A stretch of 64,000 nt of DNA from Allomuricauda ruestringensis DSM 13258 (GCF_000224085.1 NC_015945.1:2782501-2846500); one strand, 5' to 3'; shown: positions 36,424-46,263, counted from the stretch's first letter. The notes: a model not told the origin generated them from the sequence alone. Translations and numbers: made by a program.

Positions 36424-36830
36424 TGACAATTCAACTAACTGACCTATATTGAAATTGTATTGAAAGGGCCAAATGGCCAAACCGTTCTGGGCCTTCGACA
36501 ATGTCTTTATCAAAAGGCCGTGGAGAAACATAACATACGAAAAGATTTACTAGAGCCCACCATTTGATTGGGACTTGAAAAGATTGTTCATTGCACCTTT
36601 CCAGCAAACCTTTGGCCGATGGCCATTCCATGGGACATCTTTATTTTGGTTTTAATAGCTAAGGATTCCATCAATATTCATCGAAAGATAAACCCGCAAA
36701 ATATTTCTCGGACAAGGGACGGCATAAAACCGTTCCTGACCTCACTATTTATTCCGTTGCCTTGCCGCTCCAAAATTTTGTCTTCCGTTTGGACCATACT
36801 CAAATATTGTTTAACCAAAATCCAAAAATC
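36424..36830 (+). other. Gene-free stretch with shared leader motif
   Basis: No convincing gene on either strand. At 36805-36819 lies TATTGTTTAACCAAA, identical to the motif before the integrase and at the same 11-bp distance from the start codon. A palindrome GGCCAAATGGCC-like sequence is near 36468. Confidence 0.5.
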
Positions 36831-38627
36831 ATGGAAGCACAAACAAAACAAAGAGCGACCCGAAAGAAAAGCAAGGGGCAATCAACAAAAAGACCGGAAA
36901 TCAAAACTGCTAGAAAAGTAGCCGTAGCTCCACAAATCCAAATACTGGACATCGGATTAATTTCCCCCGATCCCGACCAACCGAGGAAAACCTTTGATGA
37001 GCAAAACCTGAATCAGTTGGCCCAGAGTATTTCAGAACATGGGGTATTGCAGCCGATCACGGTCCGTAAATTTGAGGAAGGCTATACCATTGTTATGGGG
37101 GAACGAAGGTATCGGGCCAGTAAATTGGTAGGGAAACCGACTATTCCTGCCATGGTCAGGGAGTTTGCGGACAACGATGTCCTAGAGGTACAGATCATCG
37201 AGAATCTGCAACGCAAGGATGTGGAACCCACAGAGGAGGCTGAGGCCATCCAGTTTCTGTTGGATCGGTACGAACCTTCAGAAATTGCCAAACGTCTAGG
37301 CCGTTCGGAAAACTATATCCGGCAGCGTATCAAATTAGCCAGCTTGATTGAAGGATTTAAGCCCTTTGTACGAAATGGGGAAATGACCTTGGGCCTTGCT
37401 GTGGCAGTGGCCCTGTTTGAACCAGGGGAACAGCAGCTGATTCTGGAGAGCCTAGAAGGTGATTTTCAGCCTCATCGAGTTAAACGGATGGTTGATAGCC
37501 GGACCTTTGATCTGACCAGGGCCCCCTTTGCTTTGGACGATAAAACTTTGGTACCCAAAGCAGGGGCGTGTACTATGTGTCCCTTCAACGCTGCCAACCA
37601 AGGGAACCTATTCGGGGAAGGAAAGATGGTCTGTACCCGGACATCCTGTTTTGAGAACAAAAGGACCAAGACTTTTATGAAACTCTTGAAAAGAGTGAAA
37701 AAAGAGGGATTGAAACTGGTGCCCAACATTAGTAAATACTGGTTGGATGAAGAACGCAACCAATGGGTCATGGCCCAGATGGAAAAAGAAGGTCTTCAGG
37801 TACATTTGACCAATGAACTGGAAATTTTAAAGGAGCCTGCCGAGCCTACTCTGGAAAACATTAAAGAGGAACATCGGCACTATGAATACACCAAAGAAGA
37901 ATTGACCGAATTCTTAGACGAGGCCAAGGAATCTTTTACCGAGGAAAAGGAAGCTTGGGACAATGCCATAGAACATGGATTTGAAAAGGGTATCCTACTG
38001 GAAACGGACACCTATTTGACCCAGACCATTTTTGTGAAGGTCAGGGAGGAAGTCAATCAAGCAGGTTCAGGCTCCAAGCCCTTGGAGAAACGAAAGATGG
38101 CCGAGTGTACTCCAGCCGAACAGATCATAAAGATCAATTCCCGGGAACTGCGAAAAAAGCAGATTGAAAACAACCACCTGTTCAAGGAGGTGGTGGACAT
38201 GATTCGTGAGACCAATTATATCGAACAAAAGAAAGCCCTGTCCAAGGATGAAATGGTGGCCATCTGCATTTCATTGTTCGAGAACAATATTGGGTTTTAC
38301 GCCCAAAGAGAGCATTTTGTGGGATTTCTTGGGGATGATACCAAGTTATCTTATGAAGATTCGGTGGCGCAATTCAAAAAGGACTTCAAAAAGGAGTCGT
38401 TTTATAAACTACTTCGGTACCTGTTGACCAGACAAGTGCATCTGGGGGAAAGCAACCATACCAATGACCTGACCAATCAATCCTTCTATGTGGCGATGCA
38501 AAGCTTTTACAAGGACAATATCTCCGTCATTGAGGAAACCTATAATGAAAAGCGCAAAAAGCGAGAGGCACGGATAAAGGAAAGGGTGGCAGCGTTGGAA
38601 GAACGGGCCAAGTTGTTGGAAGAATAG
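36831..38627 (+). CDS. parB: ParB/RepB/Spo0J-like DNA-binding protein, long form
   Basis: 598 residues from the ATG at 36831. ParB N-domain at about 40-135 (ISPDPDQPRKTFDEQNLNQL, GVLQPITVR, VMGERRYRASKL, QIIENLQRKDVEP) and HTH at about 155-185 (PSEIAKRLGRSENYIRQRI). A four-cysteine cluster C247-x2-C250...C268-x4-C273 suggests a zinc site. The remaining ~300 residues are Lys/Glu-rich and helical. No ParA gene is adjacent. Such long ParB proteins are found on Bacteroidetes conjugative elements, where they may act in element stability or gene control. It shares its 15-bp leader with the integrase. Confidence 0.8.
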   Translation: MEAQTKQRATRKKSKGQSTKRPEIKTARKVAVAPQIQILDIGLISPDPDQPRKTFDEQNLNQLAQSISEHGVLQPITVRKFEEGYTIVMGERRYRASKLVGKPTIPAMVREFADNDVLEVQIIENLQRKDVEPTEEAEAIQFLLDRYEPSEIAKRLGRSENYIRQRIKLASLIEGFKPFVRNGEMTLGLAVAVALFEPGEQQLILESLEGDFQPHRVKRMVDSRTFDLTRAPFALDDKTLVPKAGACTMCPFNAANQGNLFGEGKMVCTRTSCFENKRTKTFMKLLKRVKKEGLKLVPNISKYWLDEERNQWVMAQMEKEGLQVHLTNELEILKEPAEPTLENIKEEHRHYEYTKEELTEFLDEAKESFTEEKEAWDNAIEHGFEKGILLETDTYLTQTIFVKVREEVNQAGSGSKPLEKRKMAECTPAEQIIKINSRELRKKQIENNHLFKEVVDMIRETNYIEQKKALSKDEMVAICISLFENNIGFYAQREHFVGFLGDDTKLSYEDSVAQFKKDFKKESFYKLLRYLLTRQVHLGESNHTNDLTNQSFYVAMQSFYKDNISVIEETYNEKRKKREARIKERVAALEERAKLLEE

Positions 38628-38640
38628 TTGAGATATATTG

Positions 38641-38670
38641 AGGGGCCTGGAAACAGGTCTCTCTTTTTTT
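38641..38670 (+). terminator. Terminator between convergent genes
   Basis: A stem of about 9 bp (38641-38649 with 38654-38662, two G-T pairs) around GAAA, followed by a T run at 38664-38670. It separates parB from the converging SRAP gene. Confidence 0.75.
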
Positions 38671-38674
38671 ATGG

Positions 38675-39433
38675 TCATCCATAGGAAATGGAAACCTCCT
38701 CGTAGTCCACTTTGTCAATGATGCCTGCATAGTTGGAATCTACACTTCTACTGTACAGGTCCTTGGTGACTGGATAAGCTTCCAAATCTCCTTCCCATAG
38801 ATCGTCATCGATAAGATCTTGAACATCGGATTCATTATTGCCATTATGTAACCAAGCATCTAAATTTTCATCATCAATGATCACCGGGCGTCGTTTCTTT
38901 TCATTGTGGATTTCTTCAAACATAGGAGTGGCATCCTTGGTCAATACAGCAAAGGTCCTCCGTCCATCTGAGGTGTTGGTATAGATGCCTGCAAGATATA
39001 TGGGGTCACCGTTCTTTCTATGGAAGTAAAAAGGTACTTTAAAGTCTTTGCCCTTGACCTTCACTTTGGTATTGTGGGGTTCGAAGAACCCATCCACAGG
39101 AATGACACACCGCTGGTTCTCCCAACAGTATCGGTACACGAAATGGTCAAAGAGCTTTTCGGATTTTGCATTCAGCCCACCAAAGGTCTTTGGGTTCTTG
39201 AAATACTCCGTGTAATTTTCCTGCTTTTCCTTTGGGGGCATGATGCCCCACATCGCTGGGAGCAGGTTGTTGGGCTCTTCCTGGCCCAAGGTCCACATTA
39301 CAGGATGGCTCCAACCGTTGGCATGGAAATAAATAAGTTCCAGGTCGGTGTCGAGATCACCGTACATGGCCTTGACGGATAACAGTTTTTCCAGCTCCTT
39401 CCGTTCCCGGGTCTGTCTGGTCGAATAGCACAT
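38675..39433 (-). CDS. yedK: SOS response-associated peptidase (SRAP/YedK/HMCES family)
   Basis: 252 residues when started at ATG 39433, so that the conserved Cys is residue 2 (MCYSTRQ). The family removes Met1 and uses Cys2 to cross-link abasic sites in single-stranded DNA. Other landmarks are LLPAMWGIMPP, NAKSEKLF, CVIPVDGFFEP and an AVLTKDA/RRPVII segment. A longer frame to 39565 would bury the Cys and is rejected. It is divergent from dinB-dnaE2 across a 118-bp region, so it may share induction with them. Likely role: protecting abasic DNA, for example in single-stranded transfer intermediates. Confidence 0.88.
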   Translation of the reverse strand: MCYSTRQTRERKELEKLLSVKAMYGDLDTDLELIYFHANGWSHPVMWTLGQEEPNNLLPAMWGIMPPKEKQENYTEYFKNPKTFGGLNAKSEKLFDHFVYRYCWENQRCVIPVDGFFEPHNTKVKVKGKDFKVPFYFHRKNGDPIYLAGIYTNTSDGRRTFAVLTKDATPMFEEIHNEKKRRPVIIDDENLDAWLHNGNNESDVQDLIDDDLWEGDLEAYPVTKDLYSRSVDSNYAGIIDKVDYEEVSISYG

Positions 39434-39480
39434 CTTGAGGTTGATTTTTGTAGCAATAAGATACGCAAAATTGTTAAAGT

Positions 39481-39512
39481 TTTGAAATGGGTTATCCCTT
39501 TCCGTACATTTG
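39481..39512 (+). promoter_or_regulatory. Promoter of dinB-dnaE2
   Basis: TTTG (39481-39484) and TACATTTG (39505-39512) with a 20-bp spacer match the Bacteroidetes sigma consensus. It ends 39 bp before the dinB ATG. Confidence 0.6.
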
Positions 39513-39551
39513 GATATTTTCCAATTTATAGGAATAAATCCAATAAAGTTT

Positions 39552-40766
39552 ATGAAACCCACCATTCTTCATCTCGATTTGGATACCTTCTTTGTCTCCT
39601 GTGAGCGGCTGCTGGACAGCCGTCTGATGAAGCGGCCCCTCTTGGTCGGTGGGTTGGGGGACCGTGGGGTGGTCGCGGCCTGTAGCTATGAGACCCGGCG
39701 TTTTGGGGTGCATTCGGGCATGTCCATGAAAGTGGCACGGAGACTGTGCCCAGAGGCCACAGTCATCAAGGGCAATGCAGGAACCTATATGAAGTTCTCG
39801 GACAACGTGACGGAAATCATCAAGGAGAGTGTTCCGGTCTTTGAAAAGGCCAGTGTGGATGAGTTCTATGCAGATCTCTCGGGAATGGACCGCTTCTTTG
39901 GCTGCTATAAGTATGCCTCGGAATTGCGACAACGGATCTTGAAGGAGACGGGATTGCCCATTTCCTTTGGACTCTCCCAGAACAAGGTGGTCTCCAAAGT
40001 GGCTACTGGGGAGGCCAAACCCAATAATCAGATGAAGATTGATCTGGGGCTGGAAAAGGAGTTCTTGGCCCCTTTGCATATCCGTAAACTGCCCTCAGTG
40101 GGGGAAAAGACCTATGGACTCCTTTCGAATATGGGGGTGACCACCATAAAGACCGTACAGGAACTGCCCTTGGAACTATTGGAAAGTGGTTTTGGACGGC
40201 ACGGGCATACCATCTGGATGCGGGCCCAAGGACTGGACAATTCCCCCTTAGTCCCGTTCCATGAGCGGAAGTCCATATCCACGGAACGGACCTATGGCAA
40301 GGATACCACCGATATGGACAAACTGGAGACCACCTTGGCTGCCATGGGGGAGAACCTTGCCTACCAATTGCGCCGGGCCAACAGGATGACTGGCTGTGTC
40401 AGTGTGAAGATCCGGTACAGTGATTTTAAGACCTATACCAAACAAAAGCGAATTCCCTATACCTCTGCGGACCATGTGTTGGTACCCTTGGTGAAGGAGC
40501 TTTTTACCGCTTTGTATGATAGAAGGATGTTGATTCGATTGGTAGGGGTCAACTACAGCCATATTGTTGGGGGGCACTATCAGATCGACCTGTTTGCCGA
40601 TGATGAAAAGCTGCTCAACCTCTATCAGGCCATGGACCGGGTAAGGAACCGCTTTGGGGAATCCAGTCTGATGCGGGCCTCGGCCATGGGAGCCCATAGT
40701 ATTGGAAGGGGTGGGAACCCCTTTGATGGACAGCCACCCATCTTATTGGCCCATAGACAGCAATAA
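39552..40766 (+). CDS. dinB: Y-family DNA polymerase (DinB/Pol IV-like)
   Basis: 404 residues from the ATG at 39552. Catalytic acidic residues lie in LHLDLDTFF (D9, D11) and SVDEFYAD (D103, E104). GDRGVVAACSYETRRFGVHSGM is the typical fingers motif; helix-hairpin-helix (PSVGEKTYGLLSNMG, about 185) and a little-finger domain follow. No beta-clamp motif can be named with certainty at the C-terminus. The stop overlaps the ATG of dnaE2 (TAATG), so both are made together, like ImuB and ImuC of other bacteria. Role: error-prone bypass of lesions. Confidence 0.88.
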   Translation: MKPTILHLDLDTFFVSCERLLDSRLMKRPLLVGGLGDRGVVAACSYETRRFGVHSGMSMKVARRLCPEATVIKGNAGTYMKFSDNVTEIIKESVPVFEKASVDEFYADLSGMDRFFGCYKYASELRQRILKETGLPISFGLSQNKVVSKVATGEAKPNNQMKIDLGLEKEFLAPLHIRKLPSVGEKTYGLLSNMGVTTIKTVQELPLELLESGFGRHGHTIWMRAQGLDNSPLVPFHERKSISTERTYGKDTTDMDKLETTLAAMGENLAYQLRRANRMTGCVSVKIRYSDFKTYTKQKRIPYTSADHVLVPLVKELFTALYDRRMLIRLVGVNYSHIVGGHYQIDLFADDEKLLNLYQAMDRVRNRFGESSLMRASAMGAHSIGRGGNPFDGQPPILLAHRQQ

Positions 40767-43744
40767 TGTACCTTAACTGTCATACATACTATTCTTTGAA
40801 CTATGGGGTGCTCTCCGAAACGGAGCTCTTGGACCTTGCCCGTTCCCATGGGGTGGAAGTGCTTGCCCTGACCGATATCAACAACAGTTCGGCAGGGATG
40901 AACTTTGTGCGCTCGGCCAATGAGCAGGGGATACGTCCCATTCTGGGGATTGATTTTCGGAATGGAAATGTGCAGGAGTTTGTGGGCCTGGCCCAGAACA
41001 ACGAAGGGTTTCGGGAAGTCAATGCCTTTCTTTCCGAACACCTGCACAAGGGAACACCCATTCCGGCTGTGGCCCCTGCCTTTGAACATGTCCATGTCAT
41101 CTATCCCTTCGAGAAGATCCAGGAAGAGGAACGGACGAATTTTATGGTCTATGAATATATTGGGGTCTCGGTGGAAGAACTCCGGAAATTACGGTTCTCC
41201 CGGTATCGGGATTATAAGGACAAATTAGTGTTGTTACAGCCCGTGAGTTTTCGGAACAAAAAAGATTTCAATACCCATCGCTTGCTTCGGGCCATAGGCT
41301 TGAACACACTGTTGAGCAAACTGCCCCAGTCCGAGGAGGCCAGACCCACCGATACCCTTCGGCCTATGGAGGAACTGAAAAAAGCTTTGGTTGATTTCCC
41401 CCATATCTGGGAGAACACACGCCGATTGATGGATTCCTGTTCCATTGCCTTTGGGTTTGGAAGTGAGCGGGTTTCCCAGAACCAGTCCCGTTTTTTGACG
41501 TCCAGAGCATTGGATGTGGAACGGTTGCGGGAACTGGCCTTGGATGGCTTGTCCAAGCGGTATGCCCATCTCACGGAAAAGGTCAAGGAGCGTATGTTCC
41601 GGGAGTTGAAGACCATCCAGGAACTGGATTTTGTGTCCTACTTTTTGATCAACCATGATATTGTCTCCTATGCCAAGTCAAAAGGTTATCCCTATGTGGG
41701 CAGGGGGAGTGGGGCCAACAGTCTGGTGGCCTACCTAATCGGAATCACCGATGTGGACCCTATTGAACTGGACCTGTATTTCGAACGGTTCATCAATCCC
41801 TTTCGGGCCTCGCCCCCGGATTTTGACATTGATTTTTCCACCTGGGACCGGGACGATGTCACGGCCTATATTTTTGAACGCTTCAAGCATGTGGCCCTAT
41901 TGGGAACCTACAATACGTTTAAGTACCGGGCCGCCGTTCGGGAACTGGGCAAGGTGTTCGGTCTGCCCACCGAGGAAATCGACAAGCTCAGTGCGGGACG
42001 GTACGAACAGGGCACATTGGATGAACTGGCACGATTGGTCTTGAAATATGCCACCTATATCCATGGGATGCCGAATTATATCAGTGTGCATTCCTCGGGG
42101 ATCTTGATCTTGGACCGCTCCGAGCATTGTTATTCAGCCACCACCTTACCACCCAAAGGGTTCCCTACGGTGCAGTTCGATATGATCATTGCCGAGGATG
42201 TGGGCCTGTTCAAATTTGATATCCTTGGCCAACGTGGATTGGCAAAGATCAAGGAAGCGGTGGAGGTGATCAAGGGCAACCAACCCCATGCCGTGCTTTG
42301 GGACATCAAGAGTGTGGAAGCGATGAAGCAGGATGCCAACATCAACCGGCTGTTGAGCCAGGGGAGGGCCATTGGGGCCTACTATGTGGAATCCCCGGCC
42401 ATGCGGGGGCTGATGAAGAAACTACGGACCCATGACTACTTGGGACTGGTGGCGGCCAGTTCCGTGATCCGTCCTGGGGTATCTTCATCTGGGATGAAGG
42501 ATGAGTACATCCGTAGGGAACGGGAGCCGGAACGCCGCAAGGAGGCCAATCCCATCCTGTTGGAGATCATGCCGGAGACCCATGGAATCATGGTCTACCA
42601 AGAGGATGTGCTCAAAGTGGCACACCTCTTTGCAGGACTGGACCTTGGGGAGGCCGATGTGCTGCGGCGGGGGATGAGCGGAAAGTTCCGTTCCCGGGAG
42701 GAGTTCCAGGCTGTGAAACTCAAGTTTTTTGAAAACTGTAAGCAGAGGGGGCATGATGCTGCCTTGACCCAAATGGTATGGGAACAGATCGAGAGTTTTG
42801 CAGGCTATGCCTTTGCCAAGGGGCATTCCGCTTCCTATGCCGTGGAAAGCTACCAGAGCCTGTACCTGAAATGTTATTTTCCCTTGGAGTTCATGGTGGC
42901 CGTGCTCAACAATGGGGGAGGGTTCTATGATACGGAACTTTATGTCCATGAGACCCAAATGTGGGGCGGGGTCATCCATCCTCCTTGTATCAACCGCAGT
43001 GACCACGTCAATGCCATCTATGGCAGGAACATCTATCTGGGGCTGGGGCAGCTGAAAAGCTTGGAACGTCTTATCATCCAACGTATCCTCAACGAAAGGC
43101 AGCTCCATGGCAAGTTCAGGGATTTTGATGATTTCATCGACCGGGTCCCCATTTCCATCGAACAGTTGACGATCTTGGTACGTATCGATGCCTTTCGGGG
43201 CTTTGGCGTGCCCAAGAAGCAAGTGCTTTGGCAGGCCGTGTTCAAGACCAAGGCCCATCGAAAGGATACCATTCAGAAGTTGCTCTTTAGACCCAACCAT
43301 AGGCATTTTACCTTGCCCGACCTGCCGTCCCATCCCATTGAGGATGCCTATGACCAATTGGAACTCTTGGGATTCCCGCTGTGTGGGTACTATGCGTTGA
43401 TGGATGCAACAATTAAGAGCCGGTTGACTGCCGGTGATTTTGAAACCCATATCAACCAAAAGATTTGGATCTATGGCTCCATGGTGCATACCCGTTTGAA
43501 CACTACATCCAAAGGGGATACCATGCGCTTTACCACCATGCTCGATCTGGAGGGACAGTTTTTTGACTGTGTGCATTTTCCGCAATCCATGGCATCCACA
43601 CCCATTCAAGGAAAGGGCATTTATCTGTGCCACGGCACCGTGACCGAAGAATTTGGGCATTATAGTCTGGAAGTGGTCAGAACCATAAAACAGCCCTTGA
43701 AACCCGATCCGAGGCAAGTCAAAACAGTTTCCTTGGCCAAATGA
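40766..43744 (+). CDS. dnaE2: DNA polymerase III alpha-type polymerase (DnaE2/ImuC-like)
   Basis: 992 residues, shorter than the replicative DnaE. PHP domain at the N-terminus (CHTYYSLNYG, LALTDINNSSAGM), then GRGSGANSLVAYLIGI near 310, and catalytic PDFDIDF at about 349-355. The thumb/fingers region includes YAFAKGHSASYAVESYQ, a helix-hairpin-helix region follows, and a C-terminal OB fold (IWIYGSMVHTRLNTTSKGD, about 895). Size and the coupled dinB gene favour the mutagenic DnaE2/ImuC type. Gene content SRAP-DinB-DnaE2 forms a DNA damage tolerance cassette on a mobile element. An ImuA/RecA-like partner is not present. Confidence 0.88.
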   Translation: MYLNCHTYYSLNYGVLSETELLDLARSHGVEVLALTDINNSSAGMNFVRSANEQGIRPILGIDFRNGNVQEFVGLAQNNEGFREVNAFLSEHLHKGTPIPAVAPAFEHVHVIYPFEKIQEEERTNFMVYEYIGVSVEELRKLRFSRYRDYKDKLVLLQPVSFRNKKDFNTHRLLRAIGLNTLLSKLPQSEEARPTDTLRPMEELKKALVDFPHIWENTRRLMDSCSIAFGFGSERVSQNQSRFLTSRALDVERLRELALDGLSKRYAHLTEKVKERMFRELKTIQELDFVSYFLINHDIVSYAKSKGYPYVGRGSGANSLVAYLIGITDVDPIELDLYFERFINPFRASPPDFDIDFSTWDRDDVTAYIFERFKHVALLGTYNTFKYRAAVRELGKVFGLPTEEIDKLSAGRYEQGTLDELARLVLKYATYIHGMPNYISVHSSGILILDRSEHCYSATTLPPKGFPTVQFDMIIAEDVGLFKFDILGQRGLAKIKEAVEVIKGNQPHAVLWDIKSVEAMKQDANINRLLSQGRAIGAYYVESPAMRGLMKKLRTHDYLGLVAASSVIRPGVSSSGMKDEYIRREREPERRKEANPILLEIMPETHGIMVYQEDVLKVAHLFAGLDLGEADVLRRGMSGKFRSREEFQAVKLKFFENCKQRGHDAALTQMVWEQIESFAGYAFAKGHSASYAVESYQSLYLKCYFPLEFMVAVLNNGGGFYDTELYVHETQMWGGVIHPPCINRSDHVNAIYGRNIYLGLGQLKSLERLIIQRILNERQLHGKFRDFDDFIDRVPISIEQLTILVRIDAFRGFGVPKKQVLWQAVFKTKAHRKDTIQKLLFRPNHRHFTLPDLPSHPIEDAYDQLELLGFPLCGYYALMDATIKSRLTAGDFETHINQKIWIYGSMVHTRLNTTSKGDTMRFTTMLDLEGQFFDCVHFPQSMASTPIQGKGIYLCHGTVTEEFGHYSLEVVRTIKQPLKPDPRQVKTVSLAK

Positions 43745-44004
43745 CCCATCCCTTGCACCACAACATATGGGATAAACCTTTATTCATAGTATAGCCGGGT
43801 TTCCACAGTGCCATTTCCAATCCATTTATAGTGTGTCAAACAATGCCATACAGTGACCAAATGGACACTTGGAGGGTTTCTAGGCAAACCTACGGCCCGC
43901 ACCGATATACCATTTCGCCATGCTCATGGCTTAATCGGTCTGGGCGGCCCGTGTGCCGATTGCATGAAACTTCCAAGCATGTAACCATTTAAAAACTGTA
44001 TATC

Positions 44005-44679
44005 ATGGCAAATCATTGTTACAACACCATTACCATTACTGGAACCGATGCCGAGTTGGAAACCCTCCATACGCTGCTTACCAAGGAAAAGGACCATATC
44101 GATTTTGAGCACGTCCTAAAGCGCGAGATTCCCTTTAAGGATATCTACAAGGTCGTTGGCACCAAATGGTTCACTCCCGACATTGATTTTAGGGACGGGG
44201 AATTGAAACTCTATGGCGATAGTGCATGGTCACCGCCCGTACCTTTTTTCGAAACCCTTGTCGGGACCTACCCATCCTTGAAAGTGGCCATGCGTTTTGA
44301 AGAACCGGGGATGGGCTTCGGGGGAGAACTGGAAATCAACAGTGACGGGACCAATATCATATTCGGGGGCACGTACTGGCAGTATATGGTCTACCTGGAT
44401 TATGAGAGTTTTTACCAAAATGCCATCTCGGAATTGCAATCCTGTTTGGAGGATGGTTACATCTCTACGGAAACCCAACTGATGGAACAGGATATTTTCA
44501 GGTGGGTCTACAAGGAGGACCGCCCCAAGCTTCTCAAGAAACTATGGGAACTTACAGGTTTGAAACTTTATACCGTCACATTTGAGGAAAATCCTCATAT
44601 CGAGGAACGGGTTTTTGCTACCTCTATCGATGACCTGAAACAAAAAAGTCCCAAGGCGGTCATCAAGGAGGACAACTGA
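44005..44679 (+). CDS. Api92-like / YubB ferredoxin-fold protein (DUF1281-type)
   Basis: 224 residues. MANHCYNTITITGTDAELETLHTLL at the start, with later GDSAWSPPVPFFETLVGTYPSL and GGELEINSDG, is the pattern of Api92/YubB-like proteins found on plasmids, phages and conjugative elements. There is no signal peptide. The molecular role of the family is unknown. It lies alone between the dnaE2 and ssb genes. Confidence 0.6.
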   Translation: MANHCYNTITITGTDAELETLHTLLTKEKDHIDFEHVLKREIPFKDIYKVVGTKWFTPDIDFRDGELKLYGDSAWSPPVPFFETLVGTYPSLKVAMRFEEPGMGFGGELEINSDGTNIIFGGTYWQYMVYLDYESFYQNAISELQSCLEDGYISTETQLMEQDIFRWVYKEDRPKLLKKLWELTGLKLYTVTFEENPHIEERVFATSIDDLKQKSPKAVIKEDN

Positions 44680-45316
44680 TAGAAAGGACATTACCACGAA
44701 AGAGACTTCCGGTACTTTAGTGTATTGGGAGTTTTTTTGTTTGAACAAGAAGGTACTGGCCAAATACGGAAGGTCAACTGCACGGGCTTCCTAACGTCCT
44801 TCCTGGCAAACCCTTCTTGGGGCTTTGCCACGGAACTCCTGAACCCCGCTTGTTGCCCACAAATTTTAAGGGGTCTGTAATAAAAGAAGCCCTGGTTGTT
44901 TTTCGGTGCATCGAAAAACAGGGCAGTGCCCAAAGACTTCCAATCAGGACCCCATCGCCTGCACTCGCTTAACTTCCCGTACGCTCCCTGGTCAATGGGT
45001 CTGAAGGAATTCCTAAGGGCCCTTATCGAACCTGTCAAGGCCAAGGCAGGTTTTGCTCATAAATAGGGTATCCATTTCCTTGAAAACCGATCCGGCCATT
45101 AAAATGACCAAAGGTTTTCTACGTCACGGAACCTCCCGATTTCATCCCAAAAGCCTTGACAGAACCCCCTTCTTCTATTGTGCTGCGCACGTAAGAAGCA
45201 AACAAACGCCCCTTAAAATTTGGGAAACAATGACCAAAGAAAATGGGGGGAATTTATTAACCAGTCTGCCCTTATATCAAATGGATGTAGAAGGGAGGCA
45301 CTTAAAGCTTTTTATC
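44680..45316. other. 637-bp region without a recognisable gene
   Basis: The longest minus-strand ORF (44691-45044, 117 codons) has no plausible protein character. The frame of ssb is open from 45053 but its first part reads as untranslated sequence. No tRNA or clear hairpin terminator was seen. Confidence 0.45.
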
Positions 45317-45664
45317 ATGAGTACATTGAGAAACAAAGTACAACTTATTGGAAATGTGGGACAAGATCCCGTAATCACTGATTTAGACGGCGGCAAACGT
45401 GTGGCACGCCTGACCTTGGCCACCAACGAACATTACAAGAACAAACAAGGGGAGCGTGTCACCAATACCGAATGGCATACCCTGATCGGTTGGGGCAAGC
45501 TGGCCGATATCATTGAGGGCTTCGTGACCAAGGGCAAGGAGATTGCCATCGAAGGGAAATTGACCTCCCGTTCCTATGAGGACAAGGAAGGGAACAAACG
45601 CTATGTGACCGAAGTGGTGTTGAGTGAGATCTTATTGTTGGGTGGAACTACCAACGAAGAGTAG
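45317..45664 (+). CDS. ssb: Single-stranded DNA-binding protein
   Basis: 115 residues from the ATG at 45317: MSTLRNKVQLIGNVGQDP, then RLTLATNE, TEWHTLIGWGKLADII and GKLTSRSYEDKEG, a complete OB fold. In-frame starts further up (for example 45230) would add a tail unlike SSB. The long acidic C-terminal tail of housekeeping SSB is reduced to GTTNEE, as is common for element-borne copies. Likely protects single-stranded DNA in conjugation or establishment. Followed by radC after 67 bp. Confidence 0.92.
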   Translation: MSTLRNKVQLIGNVGQDPVITDLDGGKRVARLTLATNEHYKNKQGERVTNTEWHTLIGWGKLADIIEGFVTKGKEIAIEGKLTSRSYEDKEGNKRYVTEVVLSEILLLGGTTNEE

Positions 45665-45731
45665 CAACCATGGGGTGCCCGGGCGTAAAACTTGGGTACT
45701 CCATTCTTTTTTCAATTTTAAAACGACCACA

Positions 45732-46181
45732 ATGGAACATAAAGTCAAAGAACTACAAATCAGTTACCGAGAGAAATCGAATACACTTGATTCCACTCCG
45801 GTAACCAACTCAGCGGAAGTGGCCCAACTGCTATACCAGAATTGGGATGCCGATACCATCGGACTTCATGAAACCTTTATGATTGTTTTGCTCAACCAAG
45901 CCAATCACGTCAAGGGAATCCATGCGCTTTCCAAAGGAGGTATTACGGGAACAATGGTGGATATTAGGGTTCTTTTTGCCATAGTGCTAAAGTCGTTGTC
46001 CGTTAAGCTGATTTTAGCCCATAACCACCCGACAGGGGTATTGGTGGCCAGTGAATCGGATAGAATGATAACCCAGAAAATCAAAGAAGGTGCTAAACTC
46101 TTGGATGTACAGGTATTGGACCATATCATTCTCGCACCCGATGGTAGATACCATAGTTTTGCCGATAAGGGCGAGCTGTAA
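45732..46181 (+). CDS. radC: RadC-family JAB-domain protein
   Basis: 149 residues from the ATG at 45732. JAMM-type metal motif H97-N-H99-PTG...SESD and the preceding FMIVLLNQANHVKGIHALSKGG are diagnostic of the RadC family. The N-terminal helix-hairpin-helix of chromosomal RadC is absent, as usual in short copies on mobile elements. Biochemical role is unresolved; these genes mark plasmids and conjugative elements. A strong terminator follows. Confidence 0.9.
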   Translation: MEHKVKELQISYREKSNTLDSTPVTNSAEVAQLLYQNWDADTIGLHETFMIVLLNQANHVKGIHALSKGGITGTMVDIRVLFAIVLKSLSVKLILAHNHPTGVLVASESDRMITQKIKEGAKLLDVQVLDHIILAPDGRYHSFADKGEL

Positions 46182-46236
46182 GGGAGGGCATGCCCATTAA
46201 GATTTTCTGAACATGGATGACAATTGGAACCAAATG

Positions 46237-46263
46237 AACCCAATCATTATGATTGGGTTTTTC
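46237..46263 (+). terminator. Intrinsic terminator after radC
   Basis: Perfect inverted repeat AACCCAATCA / TGATTGGGTT with a TTA loop, followed by a T run. Confidence 0.9.

Noticed and set aside
39434..39565. N-terminal extension of the SRAP protein
   Set aside because: The catalytic Cys must be residue 2, which fixes the start at 39433.
44691..45044. Minus-strand ORF of 117 codons
   Set aside because: Trp/Arg/Ser-rich mixed composition without family pattern; it overlaps nothing else but reads like non-coding DNA.
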